Below, one piece after another: positions 16,510-26,941 of a stretch of DNA of 64,000 nt. Source of the DNA: Vreelandella alkaliphila. GTDB taxonomy: Bacteria > Pseudomonadota > Gammaproteobacteria > Pseudomonadales > Halomonadaceae. Position 1 is the stretch's first letter; each line of letters starts with the position of its first letter. The position numbers and the translations under genes are program-made. The stretch covers positions 235,246 through 299,245 of the forward strand of contig NZ_JABASV010000006.1 in assembly GCF_016107625.1 (NCBI RefSeq). The letters run 5' to 3'. The notes under the pieces were generated by a model, which saw only the letters and a program-made list of their open reading frames with translations, searched no databases and was not told the origin of the DNA.

Positions 16510-17672
16510 GATTGCGCCTCACTGCCACCGGCATCTCGATTGGAACGTTCCATTTCGGGAGGGACCGATAAATTGTCTGGGGTTGGGGGCACCTCGCCTC
16601 CTTGTTGTGCGACCTGCTTCAAGCGGTAAGCCCAGGCCATCACTTCAGCCACTGCGGTATACAGTTCCGCAGGCACTTCAGCGTCTAAATCCACGTGATG
16701 ATACAGGGCGCGCGCCAAGGGAGCGGCCTCCAATCGCGGCACACCGGCTTCCAGGCCTATTTCGCGGATACGTGCGGCCACTGCATCGGCCCCTTTGGCT
16801 ACTAGCCGCGGGGCGCCCATGCTACCTTCCTTGTACGCCAGGGCCACCGCATAGTGGGTTGGGTTGGTGATAATGACGTCGGCGTCAGGCACTTTACTCA
16901 TCATCCGCCCTCTGGCCATTGCTTGCTGCTGCTGGCGAATACGCCCCTTGACGTGGGGGTCGCCTTCCGACTCTTTATGCTCTCGCTTAACCTCTTCCTT
17001 GCTCATACGCAGCTTTTTCGCATTACTCCAAAGCTGAAAAGGCACATCAATTAAGATAACCACCACTAGCGATAAAACGATCAGACCAGCGGCTAGCGCC
17101 GACATATTCAATGCGCTTGCCAATGCTTGTTGAATGGGCTGATTCATTAGCCCCATAAACTTACCAAGGTTGGCGTACAGAAACGCCGCTGCAATGCCAC
17201 CGACCAGGATTGATTTGGCAATCGCTTTGGTTAATTCAATCAATGCCTGCGACGAAAAAATACGCTGCAACCCTTTTATTGGGTTTAGCTTTGACAGTTT
17301 GGGCTGCATTGATTTTGCTGAGACTAGCCATCCCCCTAGTAATGCGGGTGCGACCAGGGCGATCACCGTCAACAGTAAGAACAGCGGCAGCATTGCAAAT
17401 AGTGTGCGCTGCCCCAGATCCAGCGCATTGACCAGCATCGGGGTACTTTCCATGGCATGACGGCGCTCGAATAAGAAGGCCTGCTCCATCACCATGCCCA
17501 ACTGGTCATAGAGCATTTGCCCCATGCTCCACAGCCCGATCACACCGCCTAATAACAGCAAAAAGGTCGCCAGTTCTCGAGACCGGGGTACTTGGCCTTC
17601 TTCCCGGGCTTTGTCTAAGCGTCGGGGTGTGGCCTCTTCCGTCTTTTCCTGATCGCTGTCGTTATCTGCCAT
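16506..17672 (-). CDS. flhB: Flagellar export switch protein FlhB
   Basis: FlhB is the inner-membrane export-apparatus protein that changes substrate specificity from rod/hook to filament proteins after self-cleavage. The 388-residue product has a charged N-terminus (EKTEEATPRRLDKAREEGQVPRS), four membrane helices (about 36-55, 92-115, 150-170, 190-212), and a cytoplasmic domain with the autocleavage site NPTH at 270-273. The acidic and proline-rich tail of about 40 residues is longer than in E. coli. It is the first gene after a hairpin that separates it from cheZ. Confidence 0.98.
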   Translation of the reverse strand: MADNDSDQEKTEEATPRRLDKAREEGQVPRSRELATFLLLLGGVIGLWSMGQMLYDQLGMVMEQAFLFERRHAMESTPMLVNALDLGQRTLFAMLPLFLLLTVIALVAPALLGGWLVSAKSMQPKLSKLNPIKGLQRIFSSQALIELTKAIAKSILVGGIAAAFLYANLGKFMGLMNQPIQQALASALNMSALAAGLIVLSLVVVILIDVPFQLWSNAKKLRMSKEEVKREHKESEGDPHVKGRIRQQQQAMARGRMMSKVPDADVIITNPTHYAVALAYKEGSMGAPRLVAKGADAVAARIREIGLEAGVPRLEAAPLARALYHHVDLDAEVPAELYTAVAEVMAWAYRLKQVAQQGGEVPPTPDNLSVPPEMERSNRDAGGSEAQS

Positions 17673-17710
17673 GCGGCCATCCGGCGGTATATTGCGTGGC
17701 TTATCATAAA

Positions 17711-17736
17711 TTCAGCCGCCCCGAGGGACGGCTGAA
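17711..17736 (-). terminator. Hairpin between cheZ and flhB
   Basis: TTCAGCCG (17711-17718) pairs with CGGCTGAA (17729-17736). On the minus strand it lies 53 bp after the cheZ stop and is followed by AATTTATGATAAG, which is T-rich but not a clean T-run. It may terminate or attenuate transcription from the chemotaxis genes before flhB. Confidence 0.5.
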
Positions 17737-17789
17737 CAAATGCCTATAGTGCCAGATACTGCCTTTCACAATGTCTTAATAACAACGCA

Positions 17790-18485
17790 TTAAAAGCCTA
17801 ATTCGTCCAATAAGTCGTCGACCTGATCCTGACCAGTAACGATGTCAGGCGCATTGTCCTTCACCTGAGGACCATTCAACAGCTCTTCATTACGACGTGC
17901 GTTGTCATTTTTCCATTGGTCTTCTGCCTTACGCTGCATCGACTCACGGACATGGGCACCCGGCACGTTATCGATCAGCACTTGCACCAACTGATGCTCA
18001 ATTTCTCGGATGACATCCATCATCTTCTTGATGACCTGGCCGGTAAGATCTTGAAAATCCTGGGCCATCATAATATCGAGCAGTTCTTTATTTGTCGCTG
18101 CAGCAATGGTTGGCACATCACTTAGATAGGTGCGTGTCTCTTTTACCAAGGCTTTGGCATCATCCAACTCTTGGGGCGCTTCAAACCACTCGGCCCAGCG
18201 CTTATCGAGCGCTTCAGCACGGTCAGAGAGTTGGTCTTGCAATGGCTGGGCGCGATCAATAGCGTTTAATGCACGCTCAGCTGCCTGCTCAGTCATGGTA
18301 GCGACGTAATGCAACCGGTCACGCGCGTCAGGAATTGCTTCCGCTGCTTTCTCGATCTCTTTGTCCAGACCCAGCTCTCGCATGTTGTCGCGTAACATAC
18401 GGGTAAGTTTGCCGATGCGAAAGATCAGGTCTTCAGCGGCTTCCTCAGATAGCTGGGTAGCGCTATCCTGCTCATGCTGACTCAT
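17790..18485 (-). CDS. cheZ: CheY-P phosphatase CheZ
   Basis: CheZ removes phosphate from CheY-P and so ends the tumbling signal. The 231-residue product is nearly all helical, with the long hairpin typical of CheZ. The active-site segment [16 protein letters not shown] contains the conserved Asp and Gln that position the attacking water, and the C-terminal tail [12 protein letters not shown] is the CheY-binding peptide. GGAG lies eight bases before the ATG. It follows cheY by 42 bp as in enteric cheYZ. Confidence 0.96.
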   Translation of the reverse strand: MSQHEQDSATQLSEEAAEDLIFRIGKLTRMLRDNMRELGLDKEIEKAAEAIPDARDRLHYVATMTEQAAERALNAIDRAQPLQDQLSDRAEALDKRWAEWFEAPQELDDAKALVKETRTYLSDVPTIAAATNKELLDIMMAQDFQDLTGQVIKKMMDVIREIEHQLVQVLIDNVPGAHVRESMQRKAEDQWKNDNARRNEELLNGPQVKDNAPDIVTGQDQVDDLLDELGF

Positions 18486-18527
18486 CGTGTTGTCTCCTCG
18501 TTAACCGAGCACTCAGGCACAGCCGCT

Positions 18528-18917
18528 TCATTTACCCATCTTATCGAAGATTTTGTTTAGCTTTTCTTCGAGTGTGGCTGCTGTAAACGGCTTGACGACG
18601 TAGCCGTTAGCGCCCGCTTGGGCGGCCGCGATGATGTTCTCTTTTTTGGCTTCCGCGGTCACCATCAATACGGGTAGCCCTTTCAGTGCTTCATCCTGGC
18701 GGATCTCTTTAAGCATTTCTAAGCCGTCCAGATTAGGCATATTCCAATCAGATACAACGAATTCGAAGTTACCCGCACGCAGCTTATTCAGCGCGTCCTG
18801 ACCATCTTCTGCTTCATCAACATTGGTAAAACCTAGCTCTTTCAACAAGCTGCGAACGATCCGACGCATGGTGGGAAAGTCGTCCACTACCAGGAAACTC
18901 ATGTTCTTATCGGCCAT
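18528..18917 (-). CDS. cheY: Chemotaxis response regulator CheY
   Basis: CheY is the diffusible response regulator that, when phosphorylated by CheA, binds FliM and reverses the motor. The 129-residue single receiver domain has the complete active site: D12 and D13 (VVDD), phospho-acceptor D57 (SDWNMP), T87 (VTAEA) and K109 (VKPF). AGGATGACCA precedes the ATG. A 12-bp tandem repeat array fills the gap to the preceding receptor gene. Confidence 0.98.
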   Translation of the reverse strand: MADKNMSFLVVDDFPTMRRIVRSLLKELGFTNVDEAEDGQDALNKLRAGNFEFVVSDWNMPNLDGLEMLKEIRQDEALKGLPVLMVTAEAKKENIIAAAQAGANGYVVKPFTAATLEEKLNKIFDKMGK

Positions 18918-18958
18918 TGGTCATCCTCTCAATCAAATTATTTCTAAAATAACGATGC

Positions 18959-19039
18959 TTAAAAACAGTCCTTAAAGCAGTTCTTAAAACCGTCCTTAAA
19001 ACCGTCCTTAAAACCGTTCTTAAAACGGCTATTAAAACC
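18959..19039. repeat. 12-bp tandem repeat array between a receptor gene and cheY
   Basis: Units of about 12 bp beginning TTAAAA and most often reading TTAAAACCGTCC start at 18959 (13 bp), 18972, 18984, 18996, 19008, 19020 and 19032 (partial). The two middle units are identical and the others differ by one to four bases. The array fills most of the 121-bp gap and runs into the stop codon of the receptor gene. It has no spacers of varying sequence, so it is not CRISPR. Confidence 0.85.
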
Positions 19040-20736
19040 TAGAACGCTTCCCACTCGTCGTGGTGGCTGGGCTCTGGGGTTCGGCGAGTGCGGGGCGCAG
19101 TGGCTGCCTGCGGCCTGGCAGCAGGCACGTTTACTTGGCTACTCGCTGGCAGTGCTTGACGCTGCACTCCCGCTTGGCTGGTTAACAAAGCAAAGACAGC
19201 CACCGCCTCTTCTAACTTATTTGCTTGCTCTTCAAGCGACATAGCCGCCGCGGAGGCTTCCTGAACCAGTGCCGCATTCTGCTGGGTCACTTCATCCATC
19301 TGCCCTACCGCTTGGCTTACCTGCTCAATGCCATCGCTCTGTTCCTGAGACGCTGCAGAAATCTCATCCATAATATCGGTCACCCGACGGACAGCCGTCA
19401 CCACGTCGGACATAGTGGTGCCCGCTTGTTCTACCAGCGTAGAGCCTTGCTTGATTTGTGCAACAGAGGCATCTATCAGTGTTTTGATCTCTTTTGCCGC
19501 ATCGGCACTGCGGCTAGCTAAGTTGCGAACCTCGCCTGCCACAACGGCAAAACCACGCCCTTGCTCGCCAGCGCGAGCCGCCTCTACCGAGGCATTGAGT
19601 GCCAAAATATTGGTTTGAAAGGCGATAGAGTCGATCACACTGGTGATATCTGCCACTTTTTGGGAACTGGTAGAAATACCGTGCATGGTCTGCACTACCT
19701 GCTCAACCACTTGGCCACCTTGCTCGGCAGTGGTAGAGGCATCTGCGGCCAGCGTGCTTGCCTGACGCGCATTGTCGGCATTTTGCTTAACCGTTGCCGT
19801 CATTTGTTCCATGCTGGCGGCCGTTTCTTCGATCGAAGCAGCCTGCTGCTCAGTGCGTGATGACAGATCCGCATTGCCACTCGCTATCTCTCGAGTGCCG
19901 TGATGGATTTCACTACTGCCTTCTCGAACACGTGTCACGATCGCCGTCAGGTTTTGCTGCATCGTGCCCATCGCTGAAAAAAGACGCCCCACTTCATTTT
20001 TGCCTGATGCGGGAACGGATTCCGTTAGGTCAGCCTGAGATATTTTGTCCAACCGTCTTACGGCATCATTCAACGGCGCGATGACCGTACGGCGTAATGC
20101 TATATAGATGAACACTGTCACCAATAGCGCAATTGCCACGGCAAGCGCATTGACTAACATAAACATATCGCCTTGCGCATCAGCATCGCCACGAATGCTA
20201 TCTACCCGCTGAAAACCATACTGCACGAAAGCCGTCGCACTATTGGCTAAGCTGTTCAATGGCTCAACCAGTTCACCCCGAAGCTGATTGAAGGTACTGA
20301 TGTCCATGGTTTCGAACGTCGCATGCTGCTGTTTGACCAAGGCCAGTACTGTGCGGAAGTCTTCTATCAATGCCTCGCCCAATGCCTCACCTTGCCCCGC
20401 GCGTGGCGACGCAGCGAAGCTTTCAAAACGCTCTTCGGCACGCGCAATTCGATCCAGAGCAATGTCGACCTGGGCATTGGATTGGCGTGTTTGACCGACC
20501 ATTAAAAAGTTGGATGCCGTTTCCATGGCCAGCATTGCCTGGTTGAGCAATGAGTCAGCGCGATTAATCTCGTTGAGCTGACTATTACTGATGAGGCTAT
20601 AGGTTGACAGGTTGGCCTGAGCATTACGATCTGCCATAAAACTGATACCAGCTAACACCACTATCAGCATGACAAAGCTAGCCAACGCGGCAATAACGGC
20701 AGAGTGAATACTGATATGACGCAGTGAGCGTGTCAT
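19039..20736 (-). CDS. Methyl-accepting chemotaxis protein (Tar/Tsr type)
   Basis: This 565-residue receptor has a transmembrane helix at about 12-34, a periplasmic helical sensor of about 155 residues of the four-helix-bundle type, a second helix at about 190-212, a HAMP domain, and the conserved signalling tip ([30 protein letters not shown]). It senses an unknown ligand and controls CheA. The protein ends in DEWEAF, which fits the WxxF-type CheR/CheB docking pentapeptide. It sits between cheB and cheY, where enteric clusters have no receptor. Confidence 0.95.
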   Translation of the reverse strand: MTRSLRHISIHSAVIAALASFVMLIVVLAGISFMADRNAQANLSTYSLISNSQLNEINRADSLLNQAMLAMETASNFLMVGQTRQSNAQVDIALDRIARAEERFESFAASPRAGQGEALGEALIEDFRTVLALVKQQHATFETMDISTFNQLRGELVEPLNSLANSATAFVQYGFQRVDSIRGDADAQGDMFMLVNALAVAIALLVTVFIYIALRRTVIAPLNDAVRRLDKISQADLTESVPASGKNEVGRLFSAMGTMQQNLTAIVTRVREGSSEIHHGTREIASGNADLSSRTEQQAASIEETAASMEQMTATVKQNADNARQASTLAADASTTAEQGGQVVEQVVQTMHGISTSSQKVADITSVIDSIAFQTNILALNASVEAARAGEQGRGFAVVAGEVRNLASRSADAAKEIKTLIDASVAQIKQGSTLVEQAGTTMSDVVTAVRRVTDIMDEISAASQEQSDGIEQVSQAVGQMDEVTQQNAALVQEASAAAMSLEEQANKLEEAVAVFALLTSQAGVQRQALPASSQVNVPAARPQAATAPRTRRTPEPSHHDEWEAF

Positions 20737-20772
20737 TTTTGTCCCCTTTTTTTATTTATGCGCAATGGGGTG

Positions 20773-21834
20773 TTATACCCGCTGAGCACGCCCTGAAGCG
20801 GCAATTAAGGCCATCAACCGCGATGGAATATCATCTAAAGCAACCACTTCTACTGCTCCCCCGACGGCGATGGCTTCTCTTGGCATACCAAACACCACAC
20901 AGCTTTCTTCATTTTGCGCAATGGTGGCCGCCCCAGCTTCCCGCATCTCAAGAAGGCCTACAGCGCCATCCTTACCCATGCCGGTCAAAATCACCCCAAT
21001 GGCGTTTTTACCCGCATGCTTGGAAGCAGAGTGAAACAGCACATCAACAGAGGGACGATGACGGTTGACCGGCGGGCCATCATTTAAGCGCACGACATAG
21101 TTAGCACCACTGCGGACAAGCTCTAGGTGCTGGTCGCCTGGGGCAATGTAGGCATGGCCTGGCAAGACACGCTCGCCATCGGTGGCTTCTTTTACGCTAA
21201 TTCGGCACAGCCGATCTAGCCGCTCGGCGAAAGAGCGGGTGAAACCACCGGGCATGTGCTGGGTAATCAAGATGGCTGGCGCATTCGCCGGCAGTGGTTC
21301 GAGCACTGACCGGATCGCTTCTGTGCCGCCTGTAGAAGCACCAATGATAATCAGCTTTTCACTCGACACCATGGGTGCTTTTAGCTGTGTCGGTGGCGGC
21401 GCATTTTTATGGCGAGCTTGGCGAGGACGCGAGCGGGCCGCGGCGCGAAGCTTATCGGTAATTTCAGTTGCATACTCCATCATGCCGCTGCGAATACCCA
21501 AGCTGGGCTTAGCCACAAAATCCAATGCGCCTAACTCTAACGCACGCAGAGTAATCTCTGAGCCGCTCTGGGTCAGTGATGACACCATGAGTACCGGCAT
21601 AGGGCGAAGCCGCATTAACCGTTCAAGAAAATCAAGACCATCCATCCGCGGCATTTCTACGTCCAGTGTCAGCACATCAGGATTGTGTTGTTTGATCAGA
21701 TCCCTCGCAGCAATGGGGTCTGGCGCGACGGCGACGACTTCCATATCCGGCTGAGAGTTGATTATTTCCGTTAACAAATCACGAATCAGCGCCGAGTCAT
21801 CAACGCACAACACTTTGATTTTGGCTGCGCTCAA
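20773..21834 (-). CDS. cheB: Receptor methylesterase/deamidase CheB
   Basis: CheB removes methyl groups from receptor glutamates and is activated by CheA phosphorylation, giving adaptation. The 353-residue product has an N-terminal receiver domain with D12, D13 and phospho-acceptor D58 (TLDVEMP), a linker rich in Arg and Pro, and a C-terminal esterase domain with the catalytic triad S167 (GASTGG), H193 (TQHMPGG) and D289 (GMGKDGA). It lies 88 bp after cheR and before a receptor gene. Confidence 0.98.
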   Translation of the reverse strand: MSAAKIKVLCVDDSALIRDLLTEIINSQPDMEVVAVAPDPIAARDLIKQHNPDVLTLDVEMPRMDGLDFLERLMRLRPMPVLMVSSLTQSGSEITLRALELGALDFVAKPSLGIRSGMMEYATEITDKLRAAARSRPRQARHKNAPPPTQLKAPMVSSEKLIIIGASTGGTEAIRSVLEPLPANAPAILITQHMPGGFTRSFAERLDRLCRISVKEATDGERVLPGHAYIAPGDQHLELVRSGANYVVRLNDGPPVNRHRPSVDVLFHSASKHAGKNAIGVILTGMGKDGAVGLLEMREAGAATIAQNEESCVVFGMPREAIAVGGAVEVVALDDIPSRLMALIAASGRAQRV

Positions 21835-21922
21835 AGCACGCCTCCTTTATTACGGTAGCCACCTGTGTGCCAACCCACTCCGCTAAGGCGATTGCCCAAA
21901 GGAGTTAACGCACGTAACCGAT

Positions 21923-22807
21923 TTATTTTTTTGCGAGGGTATAAACCGTTTGCCCACGCAGCTTGAATGCATCGCTGATATACGAAAAATTTTCCGAGTG
22001 TCCCGCAAACAGTAACGCGTCTGGCTTCATTAGCGGAGCAAACCGTTTTAGAATCTTAGCCTGGGTATCTTTATCGAAATAAATCATTATATTGCGACAA
22101 AAAACGGCATCGAAAGGGCCTTTTACCGACCACTGGGGCGCCAGCAAATTAAGCGGCAAAAACTCCACCAACGATGATACTTCTGGCCTTACGCGTGCCA
22201 AACCTGCATGACTACCGGTGCCTTTCTGGAAAAACCGCTTAACCCGCCCTTCCTCTAACTTACGCACCTGTTCAAGCGGGTAAATACCGGCACGCGCTTT
22301 GCTTAGTGCGTCGGTGTCAATATCAGTGGCAATGACTTTGGCCTGGGTAGCTTTTGGCCCCAGTGTTTCTAACAGCGTCATTGCTATCGAGTAGGGCTCT
22401 TCCCCGGTGGACGCCGCTGAGCACCAGATAGTCACGGGACTTTGCTGTTTCTTAATGTGCTCAGCTAATAGCGGAAAGTGATGCGCCTCACGAAAAAAAG
22501 CGGTGAGATTGGTGGTTAAGGCATTGGTAAACGCCTCCCACTCTTTAGCGTCCGGCTGACGCTCCAACCGAGACAGATAGTCGGTAAAACGTGTAATACC
22601 ATGGTGACGCAATCGCTTGGCTAAGCGGCTGTAGACCATTTCACGCTTATGCTCAGCCAGCACTATTCCGGCGCGCTGGTAAATCAATTCCCGTATACGC
22701 GCAAAGTCGGCATCGGTTAGCACAAGATCACGTTCGATCTGCCCTCCCGATGCCCACTGGCCGACATCAACTCCCCGCTCGCGTTGGTCGATCAAAATTC
22801 TTCCCAC
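21923..22807 (-). CDS. cheR: Receptor methyltransferase CheR
   Basis: CheR methylates receptor glutamates using S-adenosylmethionine. The 294-residue product has the small helical N-domain ([13 protein letters not shown]), the SAM-binding motif [26 protein letters not shown] and [10 protein letters not shown]. The start is uncertain: a GTG at 22807 would overlap the preceding receptor gene by 16 bp, while a TTG at 22795 would overlap its stop by 4 bp (TTGA) with GGAG 11 bases upstream. Either way its translation seems coupled to the receptor gene, which fits a product that acts on that receptor. Confidence 0.96.
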   Translation of the reverse strand: MGRILIDQRERGVDVGQWASGGQIERDLVLTDADFARIRELIYQRAGIVLAEHKREMVYSRLAKRLRHHGITRFTDYLSRLERQPDAKEWEAFTNALTTNLTAFFREAHHFPLLAEHIKKQQSPVTIWCSAASTGEEPYSIAMTLLETLGPKATQAKVIATDIDTDALSKARAGIYPLEQVRKLEEGRVKRFFQKGTGSHAGLARVRPEVSSLVEFLPLNLLAPQWSVKGPFDAVFCRNIMIYFDKDTQAKILKRFAPLMKPDALLFAGHSENFSYISDAFKLRGQTVYTLAKK

Positions 22808-24954
22808 TCCTCTACTGCGGCCAGCTGCCGTGTGGTTGGCGACGAAGGCGGTTTAGTTGGGCTATCTGGGAGCTGAGCTCGCGATCGATAGGCAGTAGGG
22901 GCTGTACTAAGCGCTGTTGTTGGCGAGTTCTGATGGTTCAAACGAAACGCCTCAACAGACAGGGCTAATAAGCCCGCTTGCTGCTCTAATGCCACGGCGG
23001 CACGTGCTGTTTCCTGGACACGAACGGCATTCTGCTGTGTCGCTTGATCCATTTCGGCAACGGCTTGGTTCACCTCCGCGATACCATGACTCTGTTCTGC
23101 TGACGCTGACGAAATATCATGCATGATCTGGGTAACATTGCGCGCCGCATCGGCAACCTCACTAATCGCTACTTCGGCTTTTTTGACCAGCCCAGCCCCC
23201 ACATTGACTTCTTGATTAGAACCATCAATCAGCACACGAATCTCTTGAGAGGCGCTTGCGCTTCTTCCTGCCAGCTTACGCACTTCTTCAGCAACCACCG
23301 CAAACCCACGACCATGCTCCCCGGCCCTGGCAGCTTCTACCGATGCGTTGAGCGCCAAGATATTGGTTTGGAAAGCAATCGAGTCAATCACATTGATAAT
23401 GTCAGTCATTTTTTGCGAGCTTTGGGTAATTCGCTGCATATTCTCGACCAACTGCGACATGAGCTCTCCGGTTTGGGTCACTTGCTTAGCATTGTTATCG
23501 GCAAGACGACGCGCTTCTTGAGCGTTATCGCTGTTTTGACGCACGGTCGTGGTCATTTCTTCCATGCTGGATGCGGTTTGCTGTAGCGATGCTGCCTGTT
23601 GCTCGGTACGAGACGATAAAGCCTCATTACCGCTGGCAATATCCCGAGCAGCAGGTGTAACCACATTAATACCGCCTTTTACATCGCTAATAATGCTGCT
23701 CAAACTTTTCCGCATAGTGTTCAGCGATTCCATCAGCATCCCAACTTCATCACGCTGATGGGGAGGCACTTTAGCCGCTAGGTTTCCACCCGCGATTTGC
23801 AAGGTAAAGCGAGACGCGCTTTTTAGCGGCCGAACAATGGAACGTAACGTCATCACCCCAAGCAGGATAAGCGCCAGTACGCCAACACCTAGCACAGCGG
23901 CTTGAGCGCTTAGCATGCTGGCTTGACCTTGCTCAGCATCGGCAGCCATCACCTCGGCGTCAGCCTGTTTTTCGGCGATGAGCTGGTTCACCATCGACGA
24001 GAGTTCGCGCCCTTCGTTATTCATTACACTGATGACCGCGTCCAAGCCGGTGAACACTTGATACGTGTCTTCTGCTTGCAAGACGGTTTCCGCCTGGAAC
24101 ATGCCATTGTCTAAAAAGGTTTGCAGCTGAGCGTTGAAGGAAGTGGCAAGCGCTGTCGTGTTGACATCACGGGAGTAGTATTGCTGCCAAGCGGACTCAA
24201 TCGTCGCCGCGCTATTGGCAATCATGTCCCCCATCTCAAAGCGCTGCTGAATCAGCTCCATACGCTCTGGTTCAATCATGGCCTGGCGCGTTTGCGCGAT
24301 GGTCTGGTCTATTTGCTGTAAGCGAATAACGTCTTGCAGGCCATCATTATTAAGCGTCGCTAGCCGCTCTCCTGCGACGTTAAGGCCATACAGCCCAAGG
24401 CCACCACTCACCAGCAGCAGCGCGCCAGCAACGACAATCATGCCAATCAATTTAGCGCGCAGAGTATCTAGTCGTATCCGTTTTAAGCGTTGAGTTAGGC
24501 CTTTCTTACGCAACCGCCCCTTGTCTAAATAGAGCTGTTTGTTACGGCCTTCACGTATTTCAGCGTAGGCCTGTTCCGCTTGGGCAATCGCCTCTCGGGT
24601 TGCCTGCACCCTGACAGAGGCATAGCCAACGACGTGGTCGTCTTCAATAATCGGCGTTACGCTGGCACTAACCCAGTAGTGGTCGCCATTCTTACAACGG
24701 TTTTTAACCAGCCCTCGCCATGTTTCACCGCTTTTCACGGTCTGCCACAGGTTTTCAAACGCCGCTGGCGGCATATCCGGGTGCCGTATCAAGTTATGGG
24801 GCGCACCTACCAGCTCTTCTTGCTGGAAACCACTTATCTGGATAAACGCTGGGTTTACATAGGTAATACGCCCTTTAAGATCCGTGCGCGAAACGAGGAA
24901 ATCATCACTCTGAAGTTCAACTTCACGCTGAGTGACTGGCTGGTTATTACGCAT
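22792..24954 (-). CDS. Aer-like PAS chemoreceptor with periplasmic domain
   Basis: This receptor of about 720 residues starts with a PAS domain very like the FAD-binding redox sensor of E. coli Aer: [30 protein letters not shown] and [19 protein letters not shown] segments are present. Unlike Aer it then has two membrane helices (about 170-192 and 355-378) separated by some 165 residues, predicted to form a periplasmic helical bundle, followed by HAMP, the signalling tip and the docking tail EEWEEF. The ATG at 24954 has AAGG seven bases upstream and is preferred over the ATG at 24960. It probably senses internal redox state or oxygen and a periplasmic signal. Its stop overlaps cheR. Confidence 0.9.
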   Translation of the reverse strand: MRNNQPVTQREVELQSDDFLVSRTDLKGRITYVNPAFIQISGFQQEELVGAPHNLIRHPDMPPAAFENLWQTVKSGETWRGLVKNRCKNGDHYWVSASVTPIIEDDHVVGYASVRVQATREAIAQAEQAYAEIREGRNKQLYLDKGRLRKKGLTQRLKRIRLDTLRAKLIGMIVVAGALLLVSGGLGLYGLNVAGERLATLNNDGLQDVIRLQQIDQTIAQTRQAMIEPERMELIQQRFEMGDMIANSAATIESAWQQYYSRDVNTTALATSFNAQLQTFLDNGMFQAETVLQAEDTYQVFTGLDAVISVMNNEGRELSSMVNQLIAEKQADAEVMAADAEQGQASMLSAQAAVLGVGVLALILLGVMTLRSIVRPLKSASRFTLQIAGGNLAAKVPPHQRDEVGMLMESLNTMRKSLSSIISDVKGGINVVTPAARDIASGNEALSSRTEQQAASLQQTASSMEEMTTTVRQNSDNAQEARRLADNNAKQVTQTGELMSQLVENMQRITQSSQKMTDIINVIDSIAFQTNILALNASVEAARAGEHGRGFAVVAEEVRKLAGRSASASQEIRVLIDGSNQEVNVGAGLVKKAEVAISEVADAARNVTQIMHDISSASAEQSHGIAEVNQAVAEMDQATQQNAVRVQETARAAVALEQQAGLLALSVEAFRLNHQNSPTTALSTAPTAYRSRAQLPDSPTKPPSSPTTRQLAAVEEWEEF

Positions 24955-25012
24955 CCGCATACCTTATTTTTAGTATTGAAGCCGAGGAAGTAATGAGCCT
25001 AAACCGCAAGGC

Positions 25013-26338
25013 TTAAAATGCTTCCCACTCATCGACTGCCATGTTGCGAGCGGGTATTTTTTTGGCCGCTGGAGTTTGGGCGGCAGGTACTTGCTGAAGA
25101 GCGCGGGGCCGCATGGCATAACCAGATTCCTGTTTCCCCTCAGCCAGGGCAGGCGTCACATGGAAGCGCTCAACCGCTTCTCTAAGGCGTGCCGCTTCGC
25201 TTTCTAATTCGTTGGCGCTACGTGCTGCCTGTTGAACCAGCTGGGCATTTTGCTGAACAACCTGATCCATTTGGGCAACCGCTTGATTAACTTGCCCAAT
25301 ACCATTGCTTTGCTCTTCAGAGGCAGCCGCAATCTCATCCATAATATCGTTAACACGCTGCACCGCGGCGACAAGATCCTGCATGGTTTTTCCCGCGTGA
25401 TTCACCCGCTGGGTACCCGCATCCACTTTGCCAAGCGATGCATCGATCAGCGTACGAATTTCTTTAGCAGCATTAGCACTGCGGCTAGCGAGACTGCGAA
25501 CTTCCTGCGCAACAACGGCAAACCCTTTGCCATGCTCGCCAGCACGGGCGGCTTCTACCGACGCGTTTAAGGCGAGAATATTGGTTTGAAAAGCAATGTT
25601 ATCGATCACCGTAATAATGTCGGCAACTTGGTGGGAACTCGCGCTAATGTCCTGCATGGTTTCAACAATATTGGCAACTTCTTCGCCGCTGCGTCTGGCG
25701 GTTAGCGTTACCTCATTGGCGAGCTGACTGGCTTGTAGTGCATTGTCTGCGTTGTGCCCAACGGTAGAGGCTAACTGCTCCATGCTCGAGGCCGTCTCTT
25801 CTAGCGAAGAGGCCTGCTGTTCAGTACGTGAGGAGAGGTCGTTATTGCCACTGGCAATATGCTGAGAGCGCTCAAAAATTGACGCGCCGCTTTGGCGTAC
25901 CACACCAACGGTTTCAGACAGTGAAGACTGCATGTGCGCCATCGCTGTGTACAACCTGCCAATTTCATTATTACCAGGCGAGGTAATTTGCTGGCTTAGA
26001 TCGCCCTGAGCCATTTTCTCAAAGTAACCGACCAGACGATCCAGGGGACGCAACACATTAACAGTCACTCCCCACACCACCACCGCGACCGTTACGCCGG
26101 TCATAATGACCACGCCAATCAGCACCCAGCGAATGCGTGTCGCAAACTCACTGAACGCCGCTTGCTGCGCCTGCAAATCACTCGATGCCTGCACAATAGC
26201 GGCACCGTGGTGGAGTGCATAAAGACCTATACCGCAGGCCACCACCACCAACATTGAAAAAGTGGCTAATACCAGCCCCCAACTAAGGCGCACGGTCATA
26301 TTGCTCATCATTTGACGCAGTAGCGGTGTCACACGCAT
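25013..26338 (-). CDS. Methyl-accepting chemotaxis protein with very short periplasmic loop
   Basis: This receptor has two membrane helices (about 20-38 and 70-92 from the chosen start) separated by only about 30 residues, so it has almost no periplasmic sensor domain. HAMP, the signalling tip ([25 protein letters not shown]) and the tail VDEWEAF follow. It may sense membrane or cytoplasmic conditions, or act with other receptors. The ATG at 26338 is preferred because a GTG at 26380 has no ribosome-binding site; GGAG lies just before it and would also suit the GTG two codons later. It follows cheW by about 100 bp. Confidence 0.92.
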   Translation of the reverse strand: MRVTPLLRQMMSNMTVRLSWGLVLATFSMLVVVACGIGLYALHHGAAIVQASSDLQAQQAAFSEFATRIRWVLIGVVIMTGVTVAVVVWGVTVNVLRPLDRLVGYFEKMAQGDLSQQITSPGNNEIGRLYTAMAHMQSSLSETVGVVRQSGASIFERSQHIASGNNDLSSRTEQQASSLEETASSMEQLASTVGHNADNALQASQLANEVTLTARRSGEEVANIVETMQDISASSHQVADIITVIDNIAFQTNILALNASVEAARAGEHGKGFAVVAQEVRSLASRSANAAKEIRTLIDASLGKVDAGTQRVNHAGKTMQDLVAAVQRVNDIMDEIAAASEEQSNGIGQVNQAVAQMDQVVQQNAQLVQQAARSANELESEAARLREAVERFHVTPALAEGKQESGYAMRPRALQQVPAAQTPAAKKIPARNMAVDEWEAF

Positions 26339-26440
26339 TACTCCAAATACAACCGTAGTGGCCGATGCTATCCGTAGCACCAGAGAGGGCTGTTTTTTTG
26401 GCTTAAGAAGGCACTCTCCCTGTGCCCAGTCACAAAGGGA

Positions 26441-26941
26441 TTAGCGGCTGCTGGTGCTATCGACTAAAGCCATTTCTTCGCTGGTCAGCAGCTTATCGAT
26501 ATCAACTAACACCAGCATGCGGTCTTCAAGACTGCCTAATCCGCTTAAGAAATCGGAGGAGAGCGTTACACCAAACTCAGGCGCTGGTTTTATTTGCTCG
26601 GGTGTTAGTGTCATGACATCGGAAACGCCGTCCACGACAATACCAACGACGCGGTCGGCGACATTGACCACGATGACAACGGTTTGGCCACCGTACTCCA
26701 CACTGTCTAGGTGAAATTTAATGCGCAGATCGACAATAGGCACAATGACGCCGCGTAGATTGGTCACCCCTTTAATAAAATCAGGGGCATTGGCAATACG
26801 CGTGACGTTTTCATAGCCGCGTATTTCCTGAACCTTCAGGATATCAATGGCATACTCTTCTTCTCCCAAAGAGAACACCAAAAATTCGCGATTATCGGCT
26901 TCTGCGGCGGACAACACCGCTCCATTGTTTGCCTGGCTCAT
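26441..26941 (-). CDS. cheW: Chemotaxis coupling protein CheW
   Basis: CheW links receptors to the CheA kinase in the polar or lateral arrays. The 166-residue product is a single CheW domain of usual length: [25 protein letters not shown], the conserved [13 protein letters not shown] and [11 protein letters not shown] segments are present. The start overlaps the cheA stop by 4 bp, so the two proteins are probably made in a fixed ratio. Confidence 0.97.
   Translation of the reverse strand: MSQANNGAVLSAAEADNREFLVFSLGEEEYAIDILKVQEIRGYENVTRIANAPDFIKGVTNLRGVIVPIVDLRIKFHLDSVEYGGQTVVIVVNVADRVVGIVVDGVSDVMTLTPEQIKPAPEFGVTLSSDFLSGLGSLEDRMLVLVDIDKLLTSEEMALVDSTSSR

Noticed and set aside
18959..19039. 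CRISPR array
   Set aside because: The 12-bp units are contiguous and have no unique spacers or cas genes nearby.
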